The position numbers and the translations under genes are program-made. Positions 33,862 to 45,282 of a stretch of 64,000 nucleotides of DNA are shown here, piece by piece. Below the pieces are notes generated by a model, which had not been told where the DNA came from, did no database searches, and saw only the letters and a list, made by a program, of their open reading frames with translations. How positions within the stretch are numbered: the stretch's first letter is position 1; each line of letters starts with the position of its first letter. This DNA comes from Phytophthora quininea (taxonomy: Eukaryota > Oomycota > Peronosporomycetes > Peronosporales > Peronosporaceae): the NCBI GenBank assembly GCA_011947345.1, contig JAAVTG010000545.1, positions 124,001 through 188,000 on the forward strand, read 5' to 3'.

Positions 33862-36025
33862 AACGTTTTTCGGCTATCGCTTTTCCACAATGCGAAAAAT
33901 TACGCAGGCCTGATCCATCCGCTGTCGTCGTTGCTGAAGAAAGACATCACATGGTAGTGGTGCCCTGAGCATCAAGCCGCACTCGACGCTGTAAAGAGGA
34001 GTCTGGCCGAGCCCTCTATCTTGATGCTTCCAGACGCCACGAAACCATTTCACGTCGTGTGTGATGCGAGTGACTTCGCTATCGGCTGCGCGCTCATCCA
34101 ATTCGATGAAGATGGCTGCGAGCACGTCGTGAGTTATCAATCGCGAAAGATGAAGCTCGCCGAAAAGAATGACCCGTTCACAACAAAGAGCTCCTTGCGA
34201 TGAGCTACGCTCTAATCAAGTTCAGAGTATATCTCCTCAGGGGACAGATGTTCGCTGTTTACACGGACTATGCTTCTTTGCGAACTGCGATGAAGATTAC
34301 GCATCTATCTCAGCGGATGGCGCTCAAGGTGTCCTTCTTCACTTAGTGCAATTTCGTCGTCCACTGCAAACCCGGCAAAAATGACATATTTGCTGACGCG
34401 CTGTCACGCCGACCGGATTACGAACAATGTTGTGATGTTGGTCCTCAGGCGCCTGACGATGACGACGAGAACGAGTGCGCTTGTTGCGTCGCGTTGGGTC
34501 TCAACGCGACGGTCTCGACTCCTGTTACGCCCTTGCGTCAACAGATCGCTGACGCTTACGAAGTCGACTCCTTCAATGCCGATGTTATCGCGTATTTCCT
34601 AGCCCCTTGCAAAGAAGCGCTGAAGAGATTGTCGCGTCCAACACGCGACCATATCGCGCGCTACAAGCTTGATGGCGCACTGCTCGTGTACGTACACGAT
34701 GGACGCGTTCGATACTTTGCGTGTCGTCATTCCTGATGACGACGACCTTCGAGCACGCTTGGTTCATAAGTATCACGACGGTGATGTCGGTGGTCATCTC
34801 GGTCGCGAGAAGACGTTTACTGCGCTCTCCCGGGACTTCTACTGGCCTCGAATGTACAAGTGGATACGGAAGTGGACCCGTTCCTGCGACACCTGTCAAC
34901 GCGTGAAGCCCTCGCCTTTGTTGCAGCCCCTCTACGACCACTCCGCATTCCTACCGAGGCGTGGCGCTTTGTCAGCATGGACTTCGTCTTCGGTCTGCTG
35001 CCAGACGCCTAGGGCCGCACTGGCGTCCTGGTCTTCGTTGATCGCTTCAGCAAAATGGTACGCTTTGTTGCCGTCGCCGCCCAAGTGCCTGCTGAAGAGA
35101 CGGCCAGTCTGTTCCTCGAACTGGTATTCCATCACGATGGCCTGCCGGAATCTATTGTGTCCGACCGTGATCCTCGCTTCACTTCTGCATTCTGGAATTG
35201 CCTCTTCAAGTTACTTGGCACGCGTCTTCTCATGTCTACTGCGGCCCATCCGGAGACGGATGGACAGACGGAGCGAGTGAACCGTGTCCTCGAAGACGTG
35301 TTGCGCAGCTATGCAACATCCTTCGAGTGCTGGAGCTCCTTTCTACTGCCCGCGGAGTTCGCCATCAACAATGCAGCCCACACATCTACTGGCTTGACTC
35401 CGTTCTTCGAAAAACCGCGCGCCACCCGCGCGTTTTGCGATGCTCGGCCTATTCCCACATCCCGACGAGATTAACTCTCCTCTTTGTGAGAGAGAGGGAT
35501 GGAACGCTGACACCTTTAGCGTTATTGTCGAGCGATGATGAAACATCGTTGACGCTGGTACCAGGCACCAGTGCCGAAACGATGAATGATATGTCGTCGA
35601 GGACACGGTCAAAAGCCACACCTTCCGGTACAAGGCCCGCACTGGACTTAACGAGCGGTGTCACGTCTTCCGTGGCTAACTTCGCCCCAACAGAAGGTGC
35701 TACTCCGATCAGCACCGCAGCAGTGTCAGAGTTCATGCTACAGCGCCAATCAGCCACGCGATTCGTGCGTAACGCGTTGCAAGCAGACGTGGACAAACAG
35801 AAGAAGAACGCTGACAAACGAGATCGGAAGAACACAGCCGTCTTCCGACGTGACGATCGCGTACTACTGTCGACCACCGGAATCCAGTCGTCAGCGGTGA
35901 CGAACTTGGGTGCAAACAAATTCTTTGGCCCATTTAAAGTCACACAAGCCCATGGCGTCTCGCCAACACACTGGACATACCGACCGCAATGCGCCTCCAC
36001 CCGACGTTTTACGTTCGGCGCCTAA
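33862..36025 (+). pseudogene. gypsy pol: RNase H and integrase, 5'-truncated
   Basis: The RT proper is absent. 33862-34420 gives the linker and RNase H (CDASDFAIGCAL, SYQSRKMKLAEKN, then HCKPGKNDIFADALSRR) with TAG codons near 33955 and 34345. 34730-34910 has the H-H/C-C integrase finger (HKYHDG.VGGHLGREKT, CDTCQRVK). The core follows with SMDFVFG, SDRDPRF and TDGQTERVNR, which give the D, D and E of the catalytic triad. 35750-36025 is the post-core region. Frames shift near 34200, 34730, 35050 and 35420. It belongs to the chromodomain element whose tail lies at 24217-23817, not to the A-C element. Confidence 0.85.
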
Positions 36026-36557
36026 AGCCGTACAATCCTGTCAAAATCCCCGCCATCCATTCGCCAGTCCGCGGGCGGGCTCGTAATCCGACGTCCCGCG
36101 CTATCGGCATTGCCGACGACTCGGCCCAAGGCCCTCTCGCTCACGCACAGAGAGACTCTTCTGCGGCTGCACCAGTACTTCAGTCTCCAGCCGCCGAATC
36201 TCCATGCTGTCCGCACAACGCCTGTTGAACAGCCTACATCGCAGCCTGAAGCGCATCCAACGCATCATCCCTCGCCTGCTGCACCTCAGTCATCATCAAG
36301 TGATATTGAATGATTGAGATCTACCCCGGATGGTCTTTCAGGATCGTTTGGCGAGACGTCTCGTCAGTATGTGAAACCGACGCACCTACTGAGTGATAGC
36401 TCTAAAGTGTCGCGCCACGTCCGTGGTCCACCCTTCCGTCAGGATGCTCCGCCACTTCTTGTCGATGCGTCGGACGCTCGGTGCTGGATTGCCGAGCGTA
36501 TCGTGGATCACGATACTCGTACCCGCCGCGGGTCTGGTGCTCGATCTAAGAAGACTC
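36026..36557 (+). pseudogene. gypsy integrase tail and chromodomain N-terminal half, cut by inversion
   Basis: RRLKPYNP leads into Pro/Ala-rich sequence with stops (36200-36310). The frame 36314-36557 then reads YVKPTHLL and CWIAERIVDHDTRTR, the usual lead-in to an oomycete gypsy chromodomain. The frame is cut at 36557. Its partner half is on the minus strand at 24217-23817 and the frame matches there. Confidence 0.75.
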
Positions 36558-37374
36558 GAGCACTTCCTACTCAACTGTGGTGACGATGCAGTAATGGACC
36601 TCGTCTATCCTCAAAGACTCGACGATATCCACCGGGTTGAGAAGATAATCAACCAGAGACTACTCGGCGAGAAGCGCAAGAAACAACGTGACCGTCTCTC
36701 CACGGGCCGTGATAGGGAGAGCTGCAAAAGCGACTCTAGACGGGAGCCGTCTCGCAGGAGTGAACCGCGACGCGATAGTCGCCGAGATGAACGACGTGAT
36801 GATCCACGCGATCGCCGAGACGATCGTCGTAACCGACGGGATGATGTCCGTGATCGCCGAGTATTACTGATGGAAGCCTCCGAAGATGATCTGCTGGCAG
36901 CCCTTGATGAACGCAGGGCATCGCGAAATGCCAATCTGTATGACTGATCGGGTAGTGAGAGCGACGACAGCCATGACGATGAGTCCGACAATGATTCTGC
37001 CGAAGATTACATTGAAGCCGGACACAGTAACGACCGTAGCAGGCAGATAAACGATCGGCCAACTTCCTCCTCGAACCGACTCAGTGAGTCGCCAAGCCCC
37101 TCAGCCACGATCACCTACCCAGGACCAAACTACTCGACGAGAGGGATTCCGTGAACGACGAAGGTATGGTCCATGTGGCGCCTGTGGTGGACAGGGGCAT
37201 GATGCACACTTCTGTCGCTTGCGGTGCAAATTCTGTAAGCAGGTCCATGATGCAGGACGCTGTGAGCTCTATCAACGCTTAGAAAAACTTACCGAGTTCG
37301 TTAGGAATTCCGTGGATAAGTCTGTAGTCCCGGAAGACCTCCAAGACATCTACACGTCGAGCCATTTAAACTAG
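36558..37374 (+). pseudogene. gypsy Gag, C-terminal part with CCHC-like knuckles
   Basis: The frame starts at the inversion break with EHFLLNCGDDAVMDLVYPQ and INQRLLGEKRKKQRD, continuing the Gag of 25686-24218. An Arg/Asp-rich repeat follows (about 36690-36870), then a stop at 36947. 37084-37374 carries CGACGGQGHDAHFC and CKFCKQVHDAGRC, two zinc-knuckle-like motifs typical of oomycete gypsy Gag. It binds element RNA. One frame change lies between the two parts. Confidence 0.8.
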
Positions 37375-37534
37375 TGAGCTCGCCATCTTTGACTGGGATG
37401 GATACAAACGGGCTGCCACAGTCAGCTGAACCAGCAGTAGAAGCACGGTTTGTGTTTGCTTTTGTTGGTGAAGCAACACGGCCCGACGTGAGTGGTAGAG
37501 AAAGGAGTGAGCGAAAAAAACGGATGAGGATATT

Positions 37535-38179
37535 GTGGAGAGTGCTTTCGCCAAGTTGAATGACGACTTGGCGAAAGTAATAACGAGCATGGAGGTAACT
37601 CAGCGATCGAAGGTGGTTCGCATCGACCAAGCCGAGAGATGGAAGTTACTCCCAGGCGAACGACTGGGATGGTGGTCAGCGAAGAAATTCGACCGCCAAG
37701 TCAGGATGCAAGCGCTAGTGAAGGGCGCGGTGAACGATGTGCGTACGGACATATTACTACATACTGGAGCTAACGTGTCGGCAATCACTGAATCGTTCGC
37801 CAAGAAGTTGAGATTGAAACGATTTACCAGTCACGACAAGCACATTAATGTGCAAGGGATCGGCAAGTCCAGAGTGGAAGCCTTAACCAGAGCAATGGTG
37901 AAAATTACTCTTGGATGGGAGGTGGTGTATGAATTTGAAGTGTGGATCTTACCACATTATGCTGGAGTCGATCTTATTCTTGGCACGGACTTCATGATCC
38001 CGGCGGGCGTTAGGTTGGACTTGTACAATTCGGCTGCAAAACTACCAGACGAAGTAGTCGTACCGCGATCAAGTCGGCGACTGAAGCCAACGATGACCCC
38101 ATCGCCGAGTTCAAGCTTCAACGAAACCAACCCAGTGAGGCGACTCACGAAGTTTGGATTCGACGTCTCAAGGGTGTAA
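37535..38179 (+). pseudogene. gypsy aspartic protease region
   Basis: The frame has ILLHTGANVSAITE near residues 70-83, where retropepsins read (L/V)DTGA. Here the catalytic Asp is His, so the protease is probably dead. LILGTDFMIPAGVRLDL near residues 148-164 matches the conserved second half. It lies between Gag and the RT start as expected. Confidence 0.75.
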
Positions 38180-38187
38180 TCCCTACG

Positions 38188-39400
38188 TTGAAATTCAGTA
38201 TACGTGGCCGTCCAAGCCGAGCGCTATTGACGAATGTGTCCGATAAACTGCAATGGTGCCCAGCACATTTCCCGGTGGTAGTGTGGGTACCGCACGGCGA
38301 ATTACCGAGAACCGATGGCTACGTGCGAGTGAACTCTGCGAAATACAGAGACCGGCAGGTGCTGGCTTATGAAGGAGCCCTCGGCAAGTCTCTGCTCAAA
38401 GAAGAGCAACGACTTTATGCTGAGTGGCTCAGTCGACAGCCGCCGGCGGTTGAACGCACGGAATATGAGGAACCACACGGTATCTTACCGAGACCGCCGA
38501 GGGGCGACGGAGCTGAGCGCGAATTGACATGCTATGAGAAGTGGGAACGACTCCAACGAGATAGGAAGGAACTTAACGAATTCGCGGAGTCTACCCAAGA
38601 CAGCAAAAGTCAGTATTCCTCAGACGGCGAAGCTCTCCGAGATTTGGGACCCAGGTCAAGCGGAGTTTCGACCATGACACTCACAACAACCGACAGCGAC
38701 ATACCTCAGAGCAGTGTGATAGTTGAAAAGGCACCACTAGGGGTGATCAATCAGATTCCCCGGTTGCAGACACTCCGAGAATGGCTTCGTCAAACAGGGG
38801 TGACACTTGGGATCCCGGTCAAGACGATTCGCCGAGAAGCCAACCAGCCAAGGATATGTCAGTGGAAGTTAGTGAGGAGTCATATGACTCGGATCCGGTG
38901 GAGGACTTGAGGCTCAAGTTCGTTACGGTGGCTCGAGAACTCAGCGAAGAAGATGTCATAGGCACAGGCGAAGTCGGAGAGTGCTATGAACATCTTACTA
39001 GCGAAAACAGTTTGGTTGACTATGCTCAGAGTTGGAATTTCTCCCAGATCTCGCTGAGTTGGCCCCTACGGAATTGGACTACTCAGGCCCAAACGTGACT
39101 TCGCCATCACATTGTCCGGAACAACGCACTCGACTCATTGAAGTCCTCAAACGGCATGAATCAATAATGATAGCGAGTGGAAATGCATTACCTCCGCCAG
39201 CTTATGCAGTTGTGTGCGACATCGACGTGCAAGGACACAAACCCATCAAACAACGAGCTCGCCGAGTACCGCTTAAGCATATGAAGAAGCTCTATGAGTT
39301 GTTGAAAGGGCTTTTGAAGGCAGGTCTCATTGCGTTTTCTTATACGGAACACATGCGCCTTGCCGAGTTCGCTGCTGCGGAAATTCGCAGTCGTCACTAA
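38188..39400 (+). pseudogene. gypsy protease-RT linker and first part of RT, truncated
   Basis: 38188-38910 is a charged linker (ERELTCYEKWERLQRDRKELNEF). 38781-39098 overlaps in another frame. 39032-39400 has RRVPLKHMKKLYELLKGLLKAGLI, the N-terminal edge of a gypsy RT, then stops. All RT catalytic motifs are missing: the element lost RT, RNase H and integrase in one internal deletion ending near the reverse ORF. 39401-39744 holds no recognisable domain, only stops and copies of the dispersed nonamer. Confidence 0.75.
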
Positions 39401-39744
39401 GTAGACTCAGCGAAACAGACTCAGTGAGAGCGCTGTGAAACTCGCCCGACTGCGTCAACTGCATAATTGTATGGAAAATGAAATGTGGCATCCGGAGCAA
39501 CAACTGCTCTAGACTCTCTGAGCTACTCGGCGAATTATATGGTGAAATACTCGACGGACCAAGGTGGAGTCGTAGTTCCAAGACTCAACGAGCCAACAGA
39601 ATACCCAGCGAAAAGTCTTCATCTGCCAGCAAATAAGATATTTCTCCATTTACTTACGCTACGGGTGCTGGCAGCACGAAAAGGAAAAAATATGAAGCAC
39701 GACCGACTCAGCGAGCTAGTCCTCGCTACGGAACTTCAGTGCTG

Positions 39745-42700
39745 CTACGCAGCATCGCGCTCGTCCTCTCCGTCGAAGATCTGCAGCCCTGCTCGATTTA
39801 ACGGACGTGGAGCACTTGGCGAGACGACCGCCGGCGGATCCTCGTGCTCATCGATATCTGGCTCAACCTCATTGTCGACGCTGCGCTCAGAGAAACCACC
39901 AGGAACGAAGAGCGGAAATTCGGGGTTGCAAGGGCGGAAGTGTGTGTTGTAAGGGTGGCGACTGGGTTGGTCACCCACCAACAACGCCAAGGCTCGTCGG
40001 TGTCGACTAAGGTAGCCTCGGCAATCCAATCGACACCAGCGGGGAACCATGAGTGACTCATCAGCGAATACAATGGAACAGAAGGCTCAAACAACATCTC
40101 TGAGTCGAGAGTTGAAGAAGGGCCATCAGCGGAAGTTGAGGAAGCGGCTGGCAGAAGAACTTGACTCAGCGAATTTTGGACGAGGCGTAACAGGTCACTC
40201 CGGCGCTTGCGCTGAGCACTATAAGCCTGCCAAATTTCGTAGGCCTCTGCCAACTCAGCCCGAGGTCTCCCAGAATTCAGGTCAGGATGAAGACCACCTA
40301 CGATCACGCTACCCAATGCATACGCTCCCATAGAGCCACGAAAATCTTGGACCGAGTAAGCGGAGGATCTTTGTCGCCAAGTCGGCCATCGCTAAGAAAA
40401 TGAACCCATGTGTCGCATACGATGTCCACAGGGTCTGTAACAGCACTCGACTTCTTCTGGAGTAGACGAGATCCAGCGGCGTCCATCCGTTCTTGCGACA
40501 CAAACACAGGGGCAACGTTGAACTTGGCGAGAACCTGCTGGCAAGGGTGACCAGGGCTGTAGACGACCTGGAATCGCCTAAGACCCTCGACATTACTCGG
40601 AATGGCAGCCAAACATTCCTTGTCGCCAACTCGTTGCATGGGAGGAGAAGCCGACGAAGCTAAAATGGCTTCCCAGCGGCGAGCAGACCCACGATGGAAG
40701 AACAGCACGTTCCGATAGTCTTGGGCTCCAGGAAGATCACGAGAGTCCCTCCCAAAAGCTTGAGCTGCTCGAACACGAAACTTGTCGAGGGAAAGCATCA
40801 AGACGTCAGGGAACGAAGGAGCTGTGGGCTGTCGAACTGGAAGTCGGGCCAGAGGATTGACCCCAACAGCAGTACGAGCGGGCTTCTTCTTACGGGAACC
40901 AGGTGGCTTCTCTGAGTTGGCAACACTCGCCGACTTTTCTTCCGCGGCGAACTTGGCGAGTTCAACGAGTCGGCGGTATGAGCTTTTCTTCTTCTTTCCA
41001 CGTGGAGGACGGAGTGAGTCGTCCGAGTTGGCAACACCAGCTCTCGTCTTTCGCTGAGAAGAACTTGGCGAATTCGTCAAGTTAGCATCGCTCGTGGACT
41101 TCGACACGCGGGGAACTTGGCGACTTCGCCAAGTCAGCAGGACGAGCCTTCGTCTTCCCTTGCGAGCTCTTCTGTCGCTTAGGCGAGGGAGGATGGGGAG
41201 ATGAGGGAGCTCTCTTCTTCCCGACCGTGGACGTGTCAGCCGACTTTGTCTTTGTAGACCCGTGCTTGCTCGCCCTCGGAGGACGCGCTTGGGCAGCAAT
41301 GTAGCATCGAAGCTTTCCACGAGGGGTGGGAGCGTCGGCGCTCGAATCGCTGAGAGCACTGGCGGAGGTGGCACCGGAGTAGACGGAACCGAAGCCGGCG
41401 ACGACAGCACATGGCCACTTCCGAGAACCACTTTGTCCTTCGCCGCCAGGTTCTCCAAGACAGCCTTATTAATGCATCTAGCATTGCGCAAAGCCATACG
41501 GGAAGACCGTCGAGGAGAACCTGTTGGGATAACCGAGGATGTCGAATGGTCGGCGAGATCCGAAGACCGACTCGGCAAATCAGGCAGAGTTGGCGAGTCT
41601 CCGACGACAACTACCGGAGCGTCATCACCAGCCGACTCGGGCAGGTCTAGAGCAGGAGCGCCCCGGCAGTAGAGGTCGAAGAGATCCCAGTGTCATTCGC
41701 AGGCAAGTCATTGTCCCCGTCAAACTCATACTCAACCGATGGTTGAGCATCGGGGACGCGAGGAGAAGCTGCAGGTTTGTGTGTAGCTTGACTTAGCGAA
41801 GAGATCTCTCTCCCGAGGGGAACACCGGTCATTTTAACCCAACGACCCCGGAAACAAAGCACGGGGGCACGGTCACGACAAGGAAAGGCGTGAAAGGGGA
41901 AGGCTTGAACGGAGACCTCGCCAAGCGCAGCAAGAGGATTGTAAGCTGTGCGTTGGTCGAAAGTGCGCGGCGGCGAGCACCTCCAGTCCGAAAGTGCGCC
42001 AATACACAGGGCCTTCAGCAGATGTGAGCCAGTCTTGACTCGGCGAGGCGGAGAAGGACGACTTGGCGAGACCAGAGCCAGCGAACCGCTGGAAGGGGTC
42101 ACGGTCGCTGAACCCGTTTTGCCCCGGCTAGAGGTTGTAGCTTTAGCTAGGAGACCACGCTCAGAAGATGAGTCTGAGACTTGGCGAGTTGATCGCAGCG
42201 AACTTGACAGTAACGTCGACGACTGACCCGCAGCCAATATTATAAGCGATAAGTCCGCTGACGTGGGAGTTGGCGAGCTCAGCGGTGACGGAGTACTCAG
42301 CGAAGTCGAACGCACTACCTGCGATGAGGTCGAACTTGGCGAGGAAAACTTGGCGAAGAACCTCGTGGAACCACGCGAAGAGTGACCTCTTGGGGGTCCC
42401 CAGAACGACCGGTTTGCAGCTTATCAGGAAATCGCTCAGCGAGAAGCCGACACAGTCGTGCGTTAATTCCCAGATCTCGAGCGTTTAACCCAGGGACATC
42501 AACCCCAGCCAAAGCAGCCACCGCCAAGTAAGGGTCGTGGACAGGGTATGCTCCGTTGTGCCGAATGATGCGCTTCTGGCCTTCAATCACCTGACGTTGA
42601 AAGTCGATAGTGCGTTGGGCCGAGCGAAGAGCGTGATCACCACTGCCACAAAGCAGTAGAGTAGCTTCCTGTAGCTGCTGGAAGTGACCAGCAGCTACGC

Positions 42701-43787
42701 CGCGAAGAGCGGTGTACTTAGCAGACCACTGGGTGATCTGACGACCCAACACGGCTATCTCGCTCTCACGAGCTTGAACCTGGGACTGGAGGTCTTCAAC
42801 CAAGCGCTGGGATGCTTGGACTTGAGACTCGTGGAGGGAGCTGCCCTCCTGGTTCCGCAGAGACAAGTCCTTAATCGACTTTCTTAGCGAAGCCACCAAC
42901 TCCGTCGACTTGAGGGATAAAGATCGCCAAGTCTCGACCTCTCGCTGAGCATCTGCCAACTCATGGGCGAGCTGGGCTGACTTGACGAGAGCAGGATCTA
43001 TGCGCTTGCGCCTGGCGGTGCTCACCCACTCAGACTCGGCGAGTCGAGCGCAGAGAGCGGCAACATCCTCAGCGAAGTCAGGGAGCGGAGCAACGTCACC
43101 TTGGAGAACTTCGATTATCTGTTGGGGGAATGGGCACTTGCGACGTCTTGGCGAAGCGACGAGTCACCCATGGAAGGGAGACCGAGTGAGTAGAAGAGCG
43201 ACCAGCCGAGCCACCGTGGCATCACGATTAGCCTGACCCTGCGCGAGATTCCTCATCTGTCGATGGACCGCGGCGAGCCCAGGGATGGGAACACCTTCTG
43301 GGGTTTCAGGCAGACTTGAATCTGGAGGGAGTGCGAGGTCCGGCGTCGGAAGGCTCGCTGTGGCAGCCCCGGCGGTGGTTCTCGCCGAGTTGCCGCTCGA
43401 AGCAATATTCGCCGCCTCGGGAGACGCCTGGCGACCGCCAGGACTCGGCGAAGCAGGGAGCGAACTCGCCGGAGCAGGCGGCAATCGCCACTGCGCGTCT
43501 CCGGAACGCTCCTGCGGGTGATCCGAGTCCATGCTTGACTGGGTGACTGGTGGAGTGTTGGCCGAGCCTGAAGATCCGAACCAGCGGTGACCACGACGAA
43601 GCAGACGCTGGAGAATAACAGAGAAAGTGAGCGCTAGGCAGACGTGCAGGTCCAGAGGAGGCGTACCTCGCGGGCGAAGCAGCGAGACTAGCGGAAGTCT
43701 CACGACACCCAGCGAGTCGAGGGAGGTGGCGCCAGTCGGAGGAAGGGCCACGGAACGGTGAATGGCGGAGAGTGTTGGTTGAGACAC
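39745..43787 (-). pseudogene. large reverse-oriented ORF of the gypsy element
   Basis: Overlapping minus-strand frames (43787-43164, 43025-42315, 42315-41647, 41578-40304, 40331-39798, 40050-39745) form one protein of roughly 1300 residues with a TGA at 43164 and four or so frame changes. Residues 1-200 are Ser/Pro/Ala-rich. The next 200 form a coiled coil (from about 43010 to 42600). A long Ser/Lys/Arg-rich region follows. The last 300 residues (about 40700-39745) look globular (CDTWVHFLSDGRLGDKDPPL, CWWVTNP). It starts 35 bases from the 3' LTR and runs opposite to gag-pol. No known domain. Similar extra ORFs exist in some plant gypsy elements. It could have been a silencing-related or structural protein, but that is a guess. 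Confidence 0.65.
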
Positions 43788-43821
43788 TTACCACGCTAGC
43801 TCGTATCACGACCGGGGCAGT

Positions 43822-44727
43822 TGTGGTGTGGCAAATCCTCCGTTCTGGCATATGCCATGGATCAGGCGGTCAGTCACTAAGTCAGTGAGCTGTGTGTGAT
43901 GTACAGTTGGCGAATGCGACTTAAGAAGACTCAGCGAGTCGGTCTTATCCGACTCGGCGAAGTCCAGTCGAGTCTGGCCAGACTTGGCGAAGGGTCAACT
44001 TCGACCTGGCGAGAGACTTGATCTCGACTTGGCGAGCCCAAGATCTTTGGCCACGAAGGGTCGCAGGGTGCGAAGAGCCGTTGTGGCAGAGGTCGCCGCG
44101 GGCAAGGTAGGAGTAGTAACGGACCATTTCATTGCATAGTTGTATAGAAAGGATAGGAAACGGAAACCCCTTAGAGTTTCCACAGAAGACTACGACATAA
44201 CTAACAGAGCAGAATTTTCCAAGTCCTAGACAAGTGCACACTCTTCTGGTAAGTCCCTGCACGGACTGGATGTCTGCCGTCGTTCCCCGAGAGGCATAGC
44301 TTGTAGGGAAGCGACTGGTAGCGCCAAGAGTTAAGGTCGGCCCGGGAAGGGCGTTTCTCGCTACCAGCGAAGACAAATCTCGCCAACTTGGCGAGTCGAC
44401 GGGTCTCTAACCCAGAACGTCGTTAATCTTCTAGTCGGGCGTACGCTGCGCTCGGTGACCTGTAAAAGCGCTCGTGCGCCGACGTCCATCCTTTGGTGTG
44501 AAGTCACAGGGTTGAGGAACGGAGGCTGCTAAGCTCAGGCAGACCTCTGGCAAGATTGGTAGCTGGCGACTGCGGAGCAATTCCACCGCTGTCCCGGAAG
44601 GGCCGAATCGCGAAGGGACAACCCTAGCGCAGGCCACACAGAGTCACCGACCTTAGACTCGGCGAATTTGTTGTGTGTATTGCGAGGAAGTTAAACTTAA
44701 CGATTTTGTATGTTCTCCAACACCACA
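43822..44727 (+). repeat. gypsy LTR copy C (906 bp), 3' LTR
   Basis: Starts TGTGGTGTGGC and ends CCAACACCACA. It is followed by TAAC, which equals the flank of copy A in element sense, so A and C are the two LTRs of one element. It carries the shorter form of the 23-bp minisatellite. The sequence just before it, GACCGGGGCAGT, is only a weak polypurine tract. Confidence 0.88.
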
Positions 44728-44998
44728 TAACCGTGTATAGAGTTTCGACTCTGTAGCCATTTGGCTCTTCACCACTCGTTTACATATCTCTTAGGTTGAC
44801 TATGCCACATAGTTTAGTCTATATATTTATAGCAAGGTCAGATAAACAATTCAATTCAGTTCTATTTTTGCAGTTACTTAGTGTTGTCCTTGTTTTAAGG
44901 GACACTGGCTTTGCGAGTCCTAGTTACGGGACTGTAGTTTGCTCTTGTATCTAACCGAAGGCTGAAAGCCCAAAGACACTGACTCGTAGGGTCCTACA
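44728..44998 (+). repeat. 3' fragment of the third LTR (LTR-D)
   Basis: Continues the LTR begun at 26718-26782 (minus). It contains a TATA-like stretch (CTATATATTTATAGC near 44820), T-rich sequence downstream as in an R/U5 region, and a plausible CA end at TCCTACA (44998). The A-C gypsy element inserted into it at TAAC. 44999-45282 shows nothing recognisable. Confidence 0.6.
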
Positions 44999-45282
44999 TC
45001 TTCCTCTGTGCACGTGCACTGCTACGCAGACCCGCTGCAACTGACGTCAACGATCGCAGTCGACTTCAAGCCAACAACTATTGACATCGTGACGTCAAGT
45101 TATTATCCCGAATTTATGACATATACTAGTATGGCAGCATCCCTGGCGGGTTGCTCAGGGGCTCCACAAAAACCGGTTTTCACCGAATTTTGCACGCTCC
45201 CTTAATCTGTTCCGACTGTTGGATTCCAAAGCAAAACCAAGCACTCGTACGCCGAACGTAGCTCTCCAGAGCCTTTCATGAT

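Larger units (their letters stand above)
24218..36557. other. inverted segment of about 12.3 kb
   Basis: The left edge abuts two half-proteins on the minus strand: a Gag N-terminal half inside the segment and a chromodomain C-terminal half outside. The right edge abuts the complementary halves on the plus strand: chromodomain N-terminal half inside and Gag C-terminal half outside. Reversing 24218-36557 restores both frames exactly. It also brings the LTR at 25771-26717 into direct orientation with 43822-44727, both flanked by TAAC, and rejoins the two halves of a third LTR (26718-26782 with 44728-44998). Microhomology at the breaks is not evident. A real inversion or an assembly inversion would look the same here. 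Confidence 0.85.
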
